Positions 36,023 through 44,534 of a stretch of DNA of 64,000 bases are shown here, in pieces. The stretch is taken from positions 3,018,501 through 3,082,500 of the forward strand of contig NZ_CP146275.1 of the NCBI RefSeq assembly GCF_037044555.1, in the 5' to 3' direction. The position numbers and the translations under genes are program-made. The number at the start of each line of letters is the position of its first letter. The stretch's first letter is position 1. Under the pieces are notes generated by a model that was given only the letters and a program-made list of their open reading frames with translations, made no database searches and was not told the DNA's origin. This stretch comes from Pelagibacterium nitratireducens. Lineage in GTDB: Bacteria > Pseudomonadota > Alphaproteobacteria > Rhizobiales > Devosiaceae.

Positions 36023-37120
36023 ATGGTTGCTTGGTCCAGCCAGCAGGATGAGGCCCTCAAAGCCGTGGCAGCGTGGCTCAAGGACGAGAACGGGCCGCAG
36101 GTGTTCCGGCTGTTCGGCTGGGCGGGCACGGGGAAATCGACGCTGGCCCGGCATCTGGCCCAGGACGTCAAGACGGTCAAATATGCAGCGTTTACCGGCA
36201 AGGCGGCGCTGGTGATGCGCAAGCGCGGGTGCAAGGGCGCCTCGACCATCCACTCGCTTATCTATACGCGAATTTCCGAAAAGGAAGGCGAGCCGCGCTT
36301 TGTGCTCGACCCTGAATCGGCGGCGGCGGATGCCGATCTGATCGTCATCGATGAGGTTTCGATGGTCGATGAGGTGCTGGGCACCGACCTGCTTTCATTC
36401 GGCACCAAGGTTCTGGTGCTGGGCGATCCGTTCCAGCTTCCGCCGGTGCAGGGCGAAGGTTTTTTCACGGCGCAGGATCCCGACGTGATGCTGACGGAAA
36501 TTCACCGGCAGGCGGCGGACAATCCGATCGTCAGACTTTCGCTCGATATCCGCGAGGGCCGCGGGCTCGATTATGGCACCTATGGCGAAAGCAAGGTTGT
36601 CTCGCGCCGCGAGGTCGACCAATCCGAAGTGCTCAACGCTGATCAGGTGCTGGTGGGGCGCAACAAGACGCGGCTCGACTACAACAACCGGATACGGGAA
36701 TTGAAGGGCCTGCCCACCGACATTCCGGTCAAGGGCGACCGGTTGGTATGCCTGCGGAACAACCCACAGAAAAAGCTGCTGAACGGGCAGATCTGGACGC
36801 TCAATTCGATCAAGAAGCGCGCCGGCGGCACCTTGGAAATGACCATCGATCCCGAAGAGGCCGACCGGACGTCAGTGCAGACCAAGGTGCGCGCGCATCA
36901 GAGTTTTTTTACCGGCGAGGATGCGGAAATGAGCTGGCAGCTGCGCCGGCAATACGATGAATTCACCTATGGCTATTGCCTGACCGTTCACAAATCGCAG
37001 GGCAGCCAGTGGGACAGCGTGTATCTGTTCGACGAGAGTTTCGTGTTTCGCGACGAGGCGCAGCGCTGGCTCTATACGGGCATCACCCGGGCGGCGGAGC
37101 GCATAACCGTCGTGCGCTAG
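36023..37120 (+). CDS. RecD-like SF1 DNA helicase
   Basis: 365 residues. Walker A FGWAGTGKSTLA near 32, Walker B IVIDEVSMVD near 108, QLPPVQGEG, and the C-terminal motifs VHKSQGSQWDSVYLF and YTGITRAAER (motifs V and VI). It is shorter than RecD and matches the stand-alone AAA_30 plus UvrD_C_2 helicases of unknown role. Start 36023 (MVAWSSQQDEAL) has only a weak site; an upstream in-frame ATG at 35945 would overlap the divergent DUF924 gene. Confidence 0.88.
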   Translation: MVAWSSQQDEALKAVAAWLKDENGPQVFRLFGWAGTGKSTLARHLAQDVKTVKYAAFTGKAALVMRKRGCKGASTIHSLIYTRISEKEGEPRFVLDPESAAADADLIVIDEVSMVDEVLGTDLLSFGTKVLVLGDPFQLPPVQGEGFFTAQDPDVMLTEIHRQAADNPIVRLSLDIREGRGLDYGTYGESKVVSRREVDQSEVLNADQVLVGRNKTRLDYNNRIRELKGLPTDIPVKGDRLVCLRNNPQKKLLNGQIWTLNSIKKRAGGTLEMTIDPEEADRTSVQTKVRAHQSFFTGEDAEMSWQLRRQYDEFTYGYCLTVHKSQGSQWDSVYLFDESFVFRDEAQRWLYTGITRAAERITVVR

Positions 37121-37193
37121 ACGCCCTGCAGCACCAATATCCCGACGCGCTGCCGGTGCGCCGGATCGCCCAAACAGAAGAACGCGCGGCGGG

Positions 37194-39038
37194 TCAGGCG
37201 TCTTCGACGGGCTGAGCCTTTTGCAGGATTTCTGCGGCCTCGGGGTTGAGGGCCGTGCTTTTTTGCCGGGGCTTGAACGAAGGGGTTGGCCGGGGGCCCG
37301 TGACATTGCCGAACATGAGCGTGGCACCCTCGCTTAGCCCACCGGCGATATCGAGTTCGAACCGCGCCTTGTCGCGCTCGCGGACCTGCTGGAGAATGTC
37401 GGCGGCCTCTTCTTCATCGACGCCCAGACCGACCAGGGTCTCGTAGCCGAAGACAAACGCCGATTCGAGCGTCTCGCGGATCTGATAGTCCACGCCCAGG
37501 TGAACCAGTTCGACAGCGTGCTCGCGGTCGAAGGCACGGACATAGAGCTGTGCGAGCGGGTATTCGGATTTGACGCGCTCGGCGATCCGGGTCGCGTCGG
37601 CGGGTCTGTCGATACAGACCAGAATTGCCGTGGCGGTCGATGCACCGGCGGCGTGGAGGATTTCGGGGCGTGTGCCGTCGCCGTAATAGATCTTGAACCC
37701 GAAATCGGCTGCGGCCTGGATCATTTCGACGTCGTTGTCGATGATGGTGACATCGACGCCCTTGGCCAGAAGGGGCTGGCTGACGATCTGGGAAAAGCGG
37801 CCGAAGCCGATGATGAGAACCGTGCCAGCCAGGCCGTCGGCAATTTCAACGCCGTCGAGATTTGGTGCCTGACGCGGCATCATGCGGTTCATCGCTATGA
37901 TGGCGATGGGGGTGAGAACCATCGAGACAATGACGGTGCTGGTGAGAATGGCATTCATTTCCGCATCGAGGATGCCCACGCCCAGGGCCGCAGAAAACAG
38001 GACGAAAGCGAACTCGCCGCCTTGCGCCATGAGCACCGAACGCTCGAGCGCCTCGCCATGGCTGGAGCGCAACAGGCGGGCGATGGCGTAGATGCCGGCG
38101 AATTTGACGGCCATATAGACGATGACGGCCATGATGATGAAGGGGTAGTTCTGGGCGATGACGCCCAGATCGAGCGACATGCCAACGGCAATGAAAAACA
38201 GCCCGAGCAGGATGCCGCGAAACGGCTCGATATCGGCTTCGAGCTGGTGGCGGAAGGTCGATTCGGAGAGAAGGACGCCGGCAAGGAAGGCGCCCATGGC
38301 CATGGAAAGCCCACTCATGTTCATGGCCAGCGCGGCGCCGAGCACGACCAGCAGGGCGGCGGCGGTCATCACTTCACGGGCATGGGCATTTGCGAGAATG
38401 CGGAACAGGGGATTGAGCAGGAAGCGCCCGACCAGCACAAGGCCGACCAGCGCACCGACGGCGATTGCGATATCGATCAGGCGCTGGCTCATGGTTACAG
38501 TTTCGGCCTGCGGGGCAATGAACGCCACAAGGGCCAGAAGGGGCACGATGGCGAGGTCCTCGAGCAGGAGGACCGAGACCATTTTCTGGCCGGCCGCGGT
38601 CGAGATTTCCCCGCGCTCCTCAAGCACCTGAAAGACGATGGCCGTCGAGGTCAGAACAAAGCCGAGCCCGGCGATCAGGGCAATTGTCGGCGACAGACCC
38701 ATCAATATTCCGGCCCCCGTCATCAGTGCGGCGCAGGTTGCAACCTGCAGGACGCCGAGCCCGAAAATCTGTTTGCGCAGGCTCCAGAGGCGCTGGGGCT
38801 GCATTTCGAGCCCGATGATAAACAGGAACATGACGACGCCGAGTTCGGCGGTGTGCAGGATGGTGTCAGGGTGGGTTACGACGGCAAGGCCGAACGGGCC
38901 GATGGCGAGACCGGCGGCCAGATAGCCGAGCACGGAACCGAGACCGATTCGCTTGAAAATGGGAACGGCAACGACACCGGCCGCCAGAATCCCGACGACT
39001 GGAAGAAGATCAAAACCATGTGCCGCTTCACCAGCCAT
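37194..39038 (-). CDS. CPA2 cation:proton antiporter with RCK domain (KefB/C-like)
   Basis: 614 residues: a 12-helix antiporter domain (FIIGLEMQPQRLW, LLEDLAIVPLL near 158, GAFLAGVLLSES) followed by an RCK/TrkA-N nucleotide-binding domain (about 410-530, VLIIGFGRFSQIV and IYYGDGTR) and a polar tail. Exports potassium or sodium against protons. No KefF-type ancillary gene is adjacent. Confidence 0.93.
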   Translation of the reverse strand: MAGEAAHGFDLLPVVGILAAGVVAVPIFKRIGLGSVLGYLAAGLAIGPFGLAVVTHPDTILHTAELGVVMFLFIIGLEMQPQRLWSLRKQIFGLGVLQVATCAALMTGAGILMGLSPTIALIAGLGFVLTSTAIVFQVLEERGEISTAAGQKMVSVLLLEDLAIVPLLALVAFIAPQAETVTMSQRLIDIAIAVGALVGLVLVGRFLLNPLFRILANAHAREVMTAAALLVVLGAALAMNMSGLSMAMGAFLAGVLLSESTFRHQLEADIEPFRGILLGLFFIAVGMSLDLGVIAQNYPFIIMAVIVYMAVKFAGIYAIARLLRSSHGEALERSVLMAQGGEFAFVLFSAALGVGILDAEMNAILTSTVIVSMVLTPIAIIAMNRMMPRQAPNLDGVEIADGLAGTVLIIGFGRFSQIVSQPLLAKGVDVTIIDNDVEMIQAAADFGFKIYYGDGTRPEILHAAGASTATAILVCIDRPADATRIAERVKSEYPLAQLYVRAFDREHAVELVHLGVDYQIRETLESAFVFGYETLVGLGVDEEEAADILQQVRERDKARFELDIAGGLSEGATLMFGNVTGPRPTPSFKPRQKSTALNPEAAEILQKAQPVEDA

Positions 39039-39102
39039 CCTGTCCCCCGATGTATCGATTGTCCCGCTACGCTAAGCCAGACCGAAGCGTGCGACAAGGT
39101 GC

Positions 39103-39135
39103 TTGACAGTGGTGTGCCGGTGTTTTAGTTATATA
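39103..39135 (+). promoter_or_regulatory. Promoter region of the ytrA-like operon
   Basis: Consensus -35 TTGACA at 39103-39108. The -10 is ambiguous: TTTAGT at 15 bases or TATATA (39130-39135) at 21. The odd spacing with a near-palindrome TAGT...ACTA (39126-39143) fits a promoter held off by its own GntR-type repressor. Confidence 0.45.
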
Positions 39136-39156
39136 GCACACTACACGGAAGCACAC

Positions 39157-39513
39157 ATGACCCAGTGGCGCGACGACCAACCGATATTTCTGCAAATCCG
39201 GCAAAGGATGATCGAGATGATCCTCAACGGGGCGATCAATGAGGGCGACCCCCTGCCCTCTGTCCGACAAGTGGCGACCGATCTTTCGGTCAACCCATTG
39301 ACGGTAACCAAATCATACCAGTCACTGGTGGATATGGGCACCGTGGAAAAACGCCGGGGGCTCGGCATGTATGTGACCGAGGGGGCGCGGGCTGCCCTTC
39401 TGGCCCATGAAAGAGACAAATTTCTCAAAGAGGACTGGCCGGCGATTGCGGCGCGGATTTCAGCGCTCGGGCTTTCCACCGGTGATCTGCTCAAAGATGG
39501 AGACGAGAAATGA
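39157..39513 (+). CDS. GntR-family regulator, YtrA subfamily
   Basis: 118 residues: winged helix (QIRQRMIEMILNGAINEGDPLPSVRQVATDLSVNPLTVTKSYQSL) with a short C-terminal helix, the YtrA pattern rather than the long ligand-binding GntR types. First gene of a three-gene operon; its stop overlaps the next start (ATGA). Such regulators usually repress the adjoining ABC transporter in response to cell-envelope stress. Confidence 0.92.
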   Translation: MTQWRDDQPIFLQIRQRMIEMILNGAINEGDPLPSVRQVATDLSVNPLTVTKSYQSLVDMGTVEKRRGLGMYVTEGARAALLAHERDKFLKEDWPAIAARISALGLSTGDLLKDGDEK

Positions 39514-40394
39514 CCGCTGAAAACCCGATCGTTTCCGCGCGCGGTCTGCGCAAGCAGTTCGGCAAGAACGAGATATTGCACGGGCTCGATTTCGACATTC
39601 CGGCCGGCCGCATCTACGGGCTGGTCGGGCACAATGGCGCGGGCAAGACCACGACGCTCAATGCGCTGCTGGGCCTGACCCAGTGCGAGGGCAAGATCGA
39701 GGTTTTAGGGCTCGACCCCTTCGCCAACCGCGCCACGCTGATGAACGATGTGGCGTTCATATCCGACGTCGCCTCCCTGCCCCGGTTCCTTCGGGTGCGG
39801 GAGTTGTTTGCTCTCCTAAGCAACATCCATCCCAATTTTTCCCAGGACAAGGCACGCGATTTTCTTTCGGGCACCGACATCAAGCCCGAAGCCAAGATCA
39901 AGAACCTTTCCAAGGGGATGATCGCCCAGCTTCATCTTGCCGTGGTCATGGCGATCGACGCCAAGCTTCTGGTGCTGGACGAACCCACGCTGGGACTCGA
40001 CATCACCTATCGCAAGCGGTTTTACCGGCGGCTGCTCGAAGACTACATGACCGAGGAGCGCACGCTCTTGATCACCACCCATCAGGTGGACGAAATCGAG
40101 TTCATGCTCTCGGACATCATGTTCATCCGCGATGGTGAGCTGATCGTCCATATGCAGATGGAAACGGTCAACACGCGCTATTGCCAGTTGGTGATTGCCG
40201 ACCCCACCCATCTCGATGCCGCCAGGGCACTGAATCCAGTCTATATCGAAAGCCGGTTCGGCCAGACGGTCATGATTTTTGATGGTGTGGACCGCGAAAC
40301 ACTGGCACCGCTGGGCCAGATTTCCACCCCGAGCCTTTCGGACCTTTTCGTCGCGCTCATGCAGCGTGAAACTCATAATGCGGGAGCTGCCTGA
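39510..40394 (+). CDS. ABC transporter ATPase of the YtrA operon
   Basis: 294 residues. Walker A GHNGAGKTT, signature LSKGM (a degenerate LSGGQ), Walker B LLVLDEPTLGLD. The C-terminal 70 residues are variable. Pairs with the ABC-2 permease encoded by the next gene. Transport substrate unknown. Confidence 0.92.
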   Translation: MTAENPIVSARGLRKQFGKNEILHGLDFDIPAGRIYGLVGHNGAGKTTTLNALLGLTQCEGKIEVLGLDPFANRATLMNDVAFISDVASLPRFLRVRELFALLSNIHPNFSQDKARDFLSGTDIKPEAKIKNLSKGMIAQLHLAVVMAIDAKLLVLDEPTLGLDITYRKRFYRRLLEDYMTEERTLLITTHQVDEIEFMLSDIMFIRDGELIVHMQMETVNTRYCQLVIADPTHLDAARALNPVYIESRFGQTVMIFDGVDRETLAPLGQISTPSLSDLFVALMQRETHNAGAA

Positions 40395-41275
40395 TGCAGG
40401 CCTTCATTGCGCTTATCAAACGCGAATATCTCGAGCATCGCGGCGCGTTCATCTACGGCCCGATCCTGTTGCTGGCACTGGGATCTCTGGCGGCGATCTA
40501 TGCCGTGTTCGGGACCGATTTCCGCGGCGAGTTCAGCGGAACCCTGCCCACGGTGCTGCGCTTTTACGAAACGGCCTTTGCACTGGGGGCGGCAGGGTGG
40601 CTGGTTTATCTGATCATCATGCTGTTCTTTTACTACGGTGATGCCTTTTCGGCCGACAGCCGCAACAATTCGATGCTGTTCTGGAAATCGATGCCCCAGA
40701 GCGATCTGAAAATCTTCGGGTCCAAGGTGGCGGCATCGCTCACGGTGTTTCCCACGGCGATCCTGCTTGCGCTGGCCATCACCGGGGTGATCGCCTATCT
40801 GCCGACAGTGGTCGCCAGCAATTTCCTTGGCGGGTTCGCACCGCCAACCATAGGGGAAACGCTGGGCGCCTGGGTCAACATCATGGCCTCGGCCATCGTG
40901 CTGTTTGCGATCGCCCTGCTCTGGTACCTGCCGTTCCTGGCGTGGGTGGGGCTGCTGGGCACCATATTCAAGCGCTGGGCCATTCCGCTGGCCTTCCTGA
41001 TACCGGCGGTGATCGGGCTGTTCGAACGGGTCGTGATGCGCAACATATTGCAGGAGGGCGCCTTTTGGGCCTTCATCACGCAGCGGTTCGAACTGAGTTT
41101 CGAGGGCCTCGATTTCGAGGGCTACTGGCTGGCCGGGCAACCCTGGAACGGATTGGAACTGGCTACGCTGATGCTATCAGGAGTCGATTGGATCCAGCTT
41201 GTCGGCGGGGTCGCGGTTGCCGTGGTTCTTATCTATGCAGCCAGCGAGTATCGCAGGCGATATATCCTGACCTGA
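40394..41275 (+). CDS. ABC-2 type permease of the YtrA operon
   Basis: 293 residues, about six to seven hydrophobic spans and a large second loop. Start shares bases with the ATPase stop (TGATG). Similar to permeases of antibiotic- or lantibiotic-resistance exporters, but no specific signature. Confidence 0.88.
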   Translation: MQAFIALIKREYLEHRGAFIYGPILLLALGSLAAIYAVFGTDFRGEFSGTLPTVLRFYETAFALGAAGWLVYLIIMLFFYYGDAFSADSRNNSMLFWKSMPQSDLKIFGSKVAASLTVFPTAILLALAITGVIAYLPTVVASNFLGGFAPPTIGETLGAWVNIMASAIVLFAIALLWYLPFLAWVGLLGTIFKRWAIPLAFLIPAVIGLFERVVMRNILQEGAFWAFITQRFELSFEGLDFEGYWLAGQPWNGLELATLMLSGVDWIQLVGGVAVAVVLIYAASEYRRRYILT

Positions 41276-41285
41276 ACCATTCCTA

Positions 41286-41331
41286 GTCGTACGGTCGAAC
41301 CGGAAAAGTCTCCAACTTTTTCTGACCACAC
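41286..41331. repeat. Family A structured repeat (copy A3)
   Basis: Outer helix GGTC (41293-41296) / GACC (41324-41327), GAACCG (41297-41302), inner helix AAAAGT / ACTTTT with loop CTCCA, then CT. The outer helix is shorter than in other copies but extends past two mismatches. Between convergent genes. Confidence 0.75.
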
Positions 41332-41333
41332 TC

Positions 41334-41363
41334 AAAAGGGCCGCCCTCCGGGGCGGCCTTTTT
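41334..41363. terminator. Bidirectional terminator between ABC-2 permease and mmsA
   Basis: Stem AAAGG-GCCGCC / GGCGGCC-TTT with T5 on the plus strand and A4 on the other flank; the mmsA stop lies 3 bases further on the minus strand. Confidence 0.85.
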
Positions 41364-41366
41364 CGT

Positions 41367-42863
41367 TTACGCCATTGTCGGCATTGAGAACTGTGCGCCT
41401 TCCTTGAGCCCCGAGGGCCAACGGGCGGTGACGGTCTTGGTGCGGGTCCAGAACTTTATCGAATCGGTGCCGTGCTGGTTGAGATCGCCGAAGGCCGAGG
41501 CCTTCCAGCCGCCGAAGGAATGGTAAGCCAGCGGGGTGGGAATGGGCACGTTGATGCCCACCATGCCGATATTGATGCGCGAGGCGAAATCGCGAGCCGT
41601 ATCGCCATCGTGGGTGAAAATCGCGACGCCATTGCCATAGGGGTGCCTGAGCGGCAGCGAAAGGGCCTCCTCATAGGTGGGGGCACGAACGACCGAAAGC
41701 ACCGGGCCGAAAATCTCCTCGCGGTAGATGTCCATGTCGGGGGTGACGCGGTCGAACAGCGTGCCGCCGACGAAATAGCCGTTTTCATATCCCTGCAAGG
41801 AGAAGCCGCGACCATCGACGACGAGATCGGCGCCCTGCGCTTTGCCGCTGTCGATGAGCGAGAGGATACGCTGCTGCGCCGCGCTGGTGATCACCGGGCC
41901 AAGATCGGTTGCGGGATCGGTGTAAGGACCGATTTTCAGGCCTTCGACGCGTGGCGTGAGCGCGGCGACCAGACGGTCGGCGGTTTCCTCGCCGACCGGG
42001 ACAGCGACCGAGATTGCCATGCAGCGTTCGCCCGCCGAGCCATAGCCGGCTCCGATCAGCGCATCGGCGGCCTTTTCGATATCGGCGTCGGGCATGATGA
42101 TCATGTGATTCTTGGCGCCGCCGAAGGCCTGCACACGCTTGCCGTGGGCAGCGGCGGTCGCATAGATGTGCCGGGCGACGGGCGTGGAGCCGACAAAACT
42201 TACGCCGCCAATTTCATCGTGGGCGAGGATGGCATCGACGGCGGTCCTGTCGCCATTGACGACGTTGAGAATACCGGCGGGCAGGCCCGCCTCGATCATC
42301 AGTTCGGCCAGCCGCATGGGGACCGAAGGGGCGCGTTCGGAGGGCTTGAGAATAAAGGCGTTGCCCGCCGCAATGGCGGGGGCGAACATCCACATGGGGA
42401 TCATGGCCGGGAAATTGAACGGGGTTATGCCCGCGCCGATGCCGAGCGGCTGACGCATTGAATACATATCGATCCCCGGACCGGCCCCTTCGGTGAACTC
42501 GCCCTTTTGCAGATGGGGGATGCCGCAGACAAATTCGGCGACCTCCATGCCACGCACGATATCGCCTTTGGAATCCCCGATGGTCTTGCCGTGCTCGGCC
42601 GAGAGCAGTTCGGCCAGTTCGTCCATGTGCTGGTTGACCAGAGCGACGAAGCGGAAAAACACCCGCGCCCGGCGCTGGGGATTGGTGGCGGCCCAAGCCG
42701 GCTGGGCTGCGGCTGCGGAGCTGATGGCGGCGTCGAGGTCCGTCTCATCGGCAAGGGCGAGTTTGGCCGAGACCTCTCCGGTTGCGGGGTTGAAGATTTC
42801 TGCCGTCCGGTCCGAATGGCCCGCAAATTGGGTGCCGTCGATGAAATGCCCGATGGTCTTCAT
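41367..42863 (-). CDS. mmsA: Methylmalonate-semialdehyde dehydrogenase (CoA-acylating)
   Basis: 498 residues of the ALDH fold; converts malonate or methylmalonate semialdehyde to acetyl- or propionyl-CoA in valine and inositol breakdown. Catalytic cysteine in GSAGERCMAIS near residue 285; NAD site and FNFPAMIPMWM motif typical of MmsA/IolA. Divergent from a LysR regulator. It can serve as the last step of the inositol pathway encoded further right. Confidence 0.95.
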   Translation of the reverse strand: MKTIGHFIDGTQFAGHSDRTAEIFNPATGEVSAKLALADETDLDAAISSAAAAQPAWAATNPQRRARVFFRFVALVNQHMDELAELLSAEHGKTIGDSKGDIVRGMEVAEFVCGIPHLQKGEFTEGAGPGIDMYSMRQPLGIGAGITPFNFPAMIPMWMFAPAIAAGNAFILKPSERAPSVPMRLAELMIEAGLPAGILNVVNGDRTAVDAILAHDEIGGVSFVGSTPVARHIYATAAAHGKRVQAFGGAKNHMIIMPDADIEKAADALIGAGYGSAGERCMAISVAVPVGEETADRLVAALTPRVEGLKIGPYTDPATDLGPVITSAAQQRILSLIDSGKAQGADLVVDGRGFSLQGYENGYFVGGTLFDRVTPDMDIYREEIFGPVLSVVRAPTYEEALSLPLRHPYGNGVAIFTHDGDTARDFASRINIGMVGINVPIPTPLAYHSFGGWKASAFGDLNQHGTDSIKFWTRTKTVTARWPSGLKEGAQFSMPTMA

Positions 42864-42905
42864 TGCTCGCTCCGTGAAAAATCCCCGCGAGAATGAATGT
42901 CTATT

Positions 42906-42943
42906 ATTATAGCTTCAACGTGATAGATTTCACATTCGATGTG
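42906..42943 (-). promoter_or_regulatory. mmsA promoter with LysR-type site
   Basis: On the minus strand TATAAT (42906-42911) is preceded 17 bases by TGTGAA (42929-42934), a weak -35. The palindrome CACAT-TCG-ATGTG (42931-42943) overlaps that -35 and fits a LysR T-N11-A site controlling both divergent genes. Confidence 0.5.
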
Positions 42944-42961
42944 CAAAAACCGTAGAGCAAA

Positions 42962-43858
42962 ATGAACTGGGACGATATTCGAATATTCCTGGCGATCGCG
43001 CGCGCGGGGCAAATTCTGGCCGCGGCGCGGGGACTGGGCGTCAATCATGCGACGGTGGCGCGGCGGTTGAGTGCGCTTGAAGACTCCATGGGCGCGCGGC
43101 TTTTCGTGCGGCGCACCAATGGGTGCGATCTGACCGCCGAGGGTGAAGCCCTGCTCGAGCGCGCCGAGCTTATGGAAACCGCTGCACTCAGCGCGCAATC
43201 GGTGATCGGGGGCACCGATGCGGCGATTTCGGGCACCGTCAGGGTTGGGGCGCCGGACGGGTTCGGGGTGGGGTTTCTGGCATCGAGGCTGGGCCAGTTG
43301 CGCGCCCGGCATCCGGGCCTGACGGTGCAACTGGTGCCCGTGCCGCGCAGCTTTTCCCTGTCGCGCCGTGAAGCCGATATCGCGATTACCGTGGCGCGGC
43401 CGACCGAGGGGCGGCTGGTGTGTCGCAAGCTTGTCGATTACCGGCTCGGGCTCTACGCATCGTCCGACTATGTCAAACAGCGCGGCCTGCCCAAAACGGT
43501 GGCCGATCTGAAAGATCATAGTCTTGTGGGCTACGTGGAGGATTTGATTTTCACGCCCTCGCTCGATTATGCCCGCGACATCTGGAAAGGCTGGCGCTCC
43601 GATATCGAGGTGTCGAGCGCACTCGGTCAGACCGAGGCGGTCCGGGGCGGCGCCGGCATCGGCATCCTGCACGATTTCCTGGCGCACAGACATGGCGAAC
43701 TGGTGCCGGTCCTGCCCGAACTGGGACTGGTGCGGAACTACTGGACGGTGATGCACGAGGATGTGCGGGCGATCAAACGGGTTTCGGTGGTGGCCGATTT
43801 CATCGCCGAAACCGTGTCGCTGGCACGCGAGGACTTCTCCCGGACAGGGCGCGCCTGA
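42962..43858 (+). CDS. LysR-family transcriptional regulator
   Basis: 298 residues, N-terminal helix-turn-helix (MNWDDIRIFLAIARAGQILAAARGLGVNHATVARRLSALE) and C-terminal substrate-binding domain. Divergent from mmsA with 98 bases between, so probably its regulator. No N-terminal oddity; the start has weak Shine-Dalgarno. Confidence 0.9.
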   Translation: MNWDDIRIFLAIARAGQILAAARGLGVNHATVARRLSALEDSMGARLFVRRTNGCDLTAEGEALLERAELMETAALSAQSVIGGTDAAISGTVRVGAPDGFGVGFLASRLGQLRARHPGLTVQLVPVPRSFSLSRREADIAITVARPTEGRLVCRKLVDYRLGLYASSDYVKQRGLPKTVADLKDHSLVGYVEDLIFTPSLDYARDIWKGWRSDIEVSSALGQTEAVRGGAGIGILHDFLAHRHGELVPVLPELGLVRNYWTVMHEDVRAIKRVSVVADFIAETVSLAREDFSRTGRA

Positions 43859-44024
43859 TTCGAGACGGGGAAGTATGGAACAGCAGCAAGCCTTTGAGAA
43901 TCCCTCTTATTCTTAAACCCACTCAAACATTCGTGCAGAACCGGTGAAGCAAAACAGGGTTGCCAGAGTTATGAAATCAGGCCAACATGATCATGGTCTT
44001 AACCAAGCGAAAGGAGGTGATCCA

Positions 44025-44102
44025 ATGTCTAGTGAGATCCGCGCAGGCGGGAGCGACTTTGGGTATGAGGTGATTTCGACGAGGCAGCCCTCGGCGAAGT
44101 AA
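44025..44102 (+). CDS. Tiny ORF (25 aa) with perfect extended Shine-Dalgarno
   Basis: Encodes MSSEIRAGGSDFGYEVIST plus six residues (RQPSAK). It is preceded immediately by AAAGGAGGTGATCCA (44010-44024), complementary over 15 bases to the 16S rRNA 3' tail, with the core GGAGG 7 bases from ATG. A terminator follows at 44174-44206, so the unit looks like a stand-alone short transcript. Function unknown: it could be a small regulatory or modified peptide, or the RNA could act on ribosomes. I do not recognise a family. Confidence 0.55.
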   Translation: MSSEIRAGGSDFGYEVISTRQPSAK

Positions 44103-44173
44103 ACCCTTCTCTCCGAACCGCTTGGTGCAAACGGTTCCAACGGTTCAAGTCACCCCGTGTGACGGTATCATGG

Positions 44174-44206
44174 AAGGACTGTTCGAGTTATCGGACAGTC
44201 CTTTTT
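44174..44206 (+). terminator. Terminator of the tiny-ORF transcript
   Basis: Stem AAGGACTGT / ACAGTCCTT (44174-44182 with 44195-44203) then T5. Two further hairpins precede it: GAACCG / CGGTTC (44115-44137) and GTCAC / GTGAC near 44150. Confidence 0.8.
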
Positions 44207-44217
44207 CTTTTGGCCGC

Positions 44218-44246
44218 TTGATTGGCGTGCACGACGCGCCTAAATT
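44218..44246 (+). promoter_or_regulatory. Promoter of ribN
   Basis: TTGATT (44218-44223), 17 bases, TAAATT (44241-44246), placed about 45 bases ahead of the riboswitch. Confidence 0.5.
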
Positions 44247-44290
44247 GTCCATCGGCGTTTCACGATGGAACGCTTCATTTTTAGATCTAC

Positions 44291-44431
44291 GTTCTCAGGG
44301 CGGGGTGAAAGTCCCCACCGGCGGTAACAGTCTTTGGGACTGAAGCCCGCGAGCGCCGCGCCAGATTGGCGAGGGTCAGCAGATTCGGTGCAACTCCGAA
44401 GCCGACGATCATAGTCCGGATGAGAGAGAAC
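44291..44431 (+). promoter_or_regulatory. FMN riboswitch (RFN element)
   Basis: Terminal stem GTTCTC (44291-44296) / GAGAAC (44426-44431) and the diagnostic blocks AGGGCGGGGTGAAAGTCCCC, ACCGGCGGTAA, AGCCCGCGAGCG, GGTCAGCAGATTCGGTG and CCGAAGCCGACGATCATAGT in order. Control of a riboflavin transporter by FMN level is expected. Confidence 0.96.
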
Positions 44432-44495
44432 GGGAATTGCGCCTTGTCGCGTGCCGATATCCTTTGGGGGTGCGGAGCGCTCGCGGTGTCGCCTC

Positions 44496-44522
44496 CCGTA
44501 ACCCTGAGGAAACTGGTTACGG
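44496..44522 (+). promoter_or_regulatory. Hairpin next to the ribN ribosome site
   Basis: Perfect 8-bp inverted repeat CCGTAACC / GGTTACGG (44496-44503 with 44515-44522); AAGGA (44524-44528) follows at once. It may belong to the riboswitch expression platform and affect ribosome access rather than termination, as no T-run follows. Confidence 0.55.
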
Positions 44523-44534
44523 AAAGGACGACAG

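Noticed and set aside
37500..39128. 542-codon plus-strand frame antisense to the CPA2 antiporter
   Set aside because: Antisense to an intact membrane protein; composition is artefactual (Asp/Gly/His/Gln-rich).
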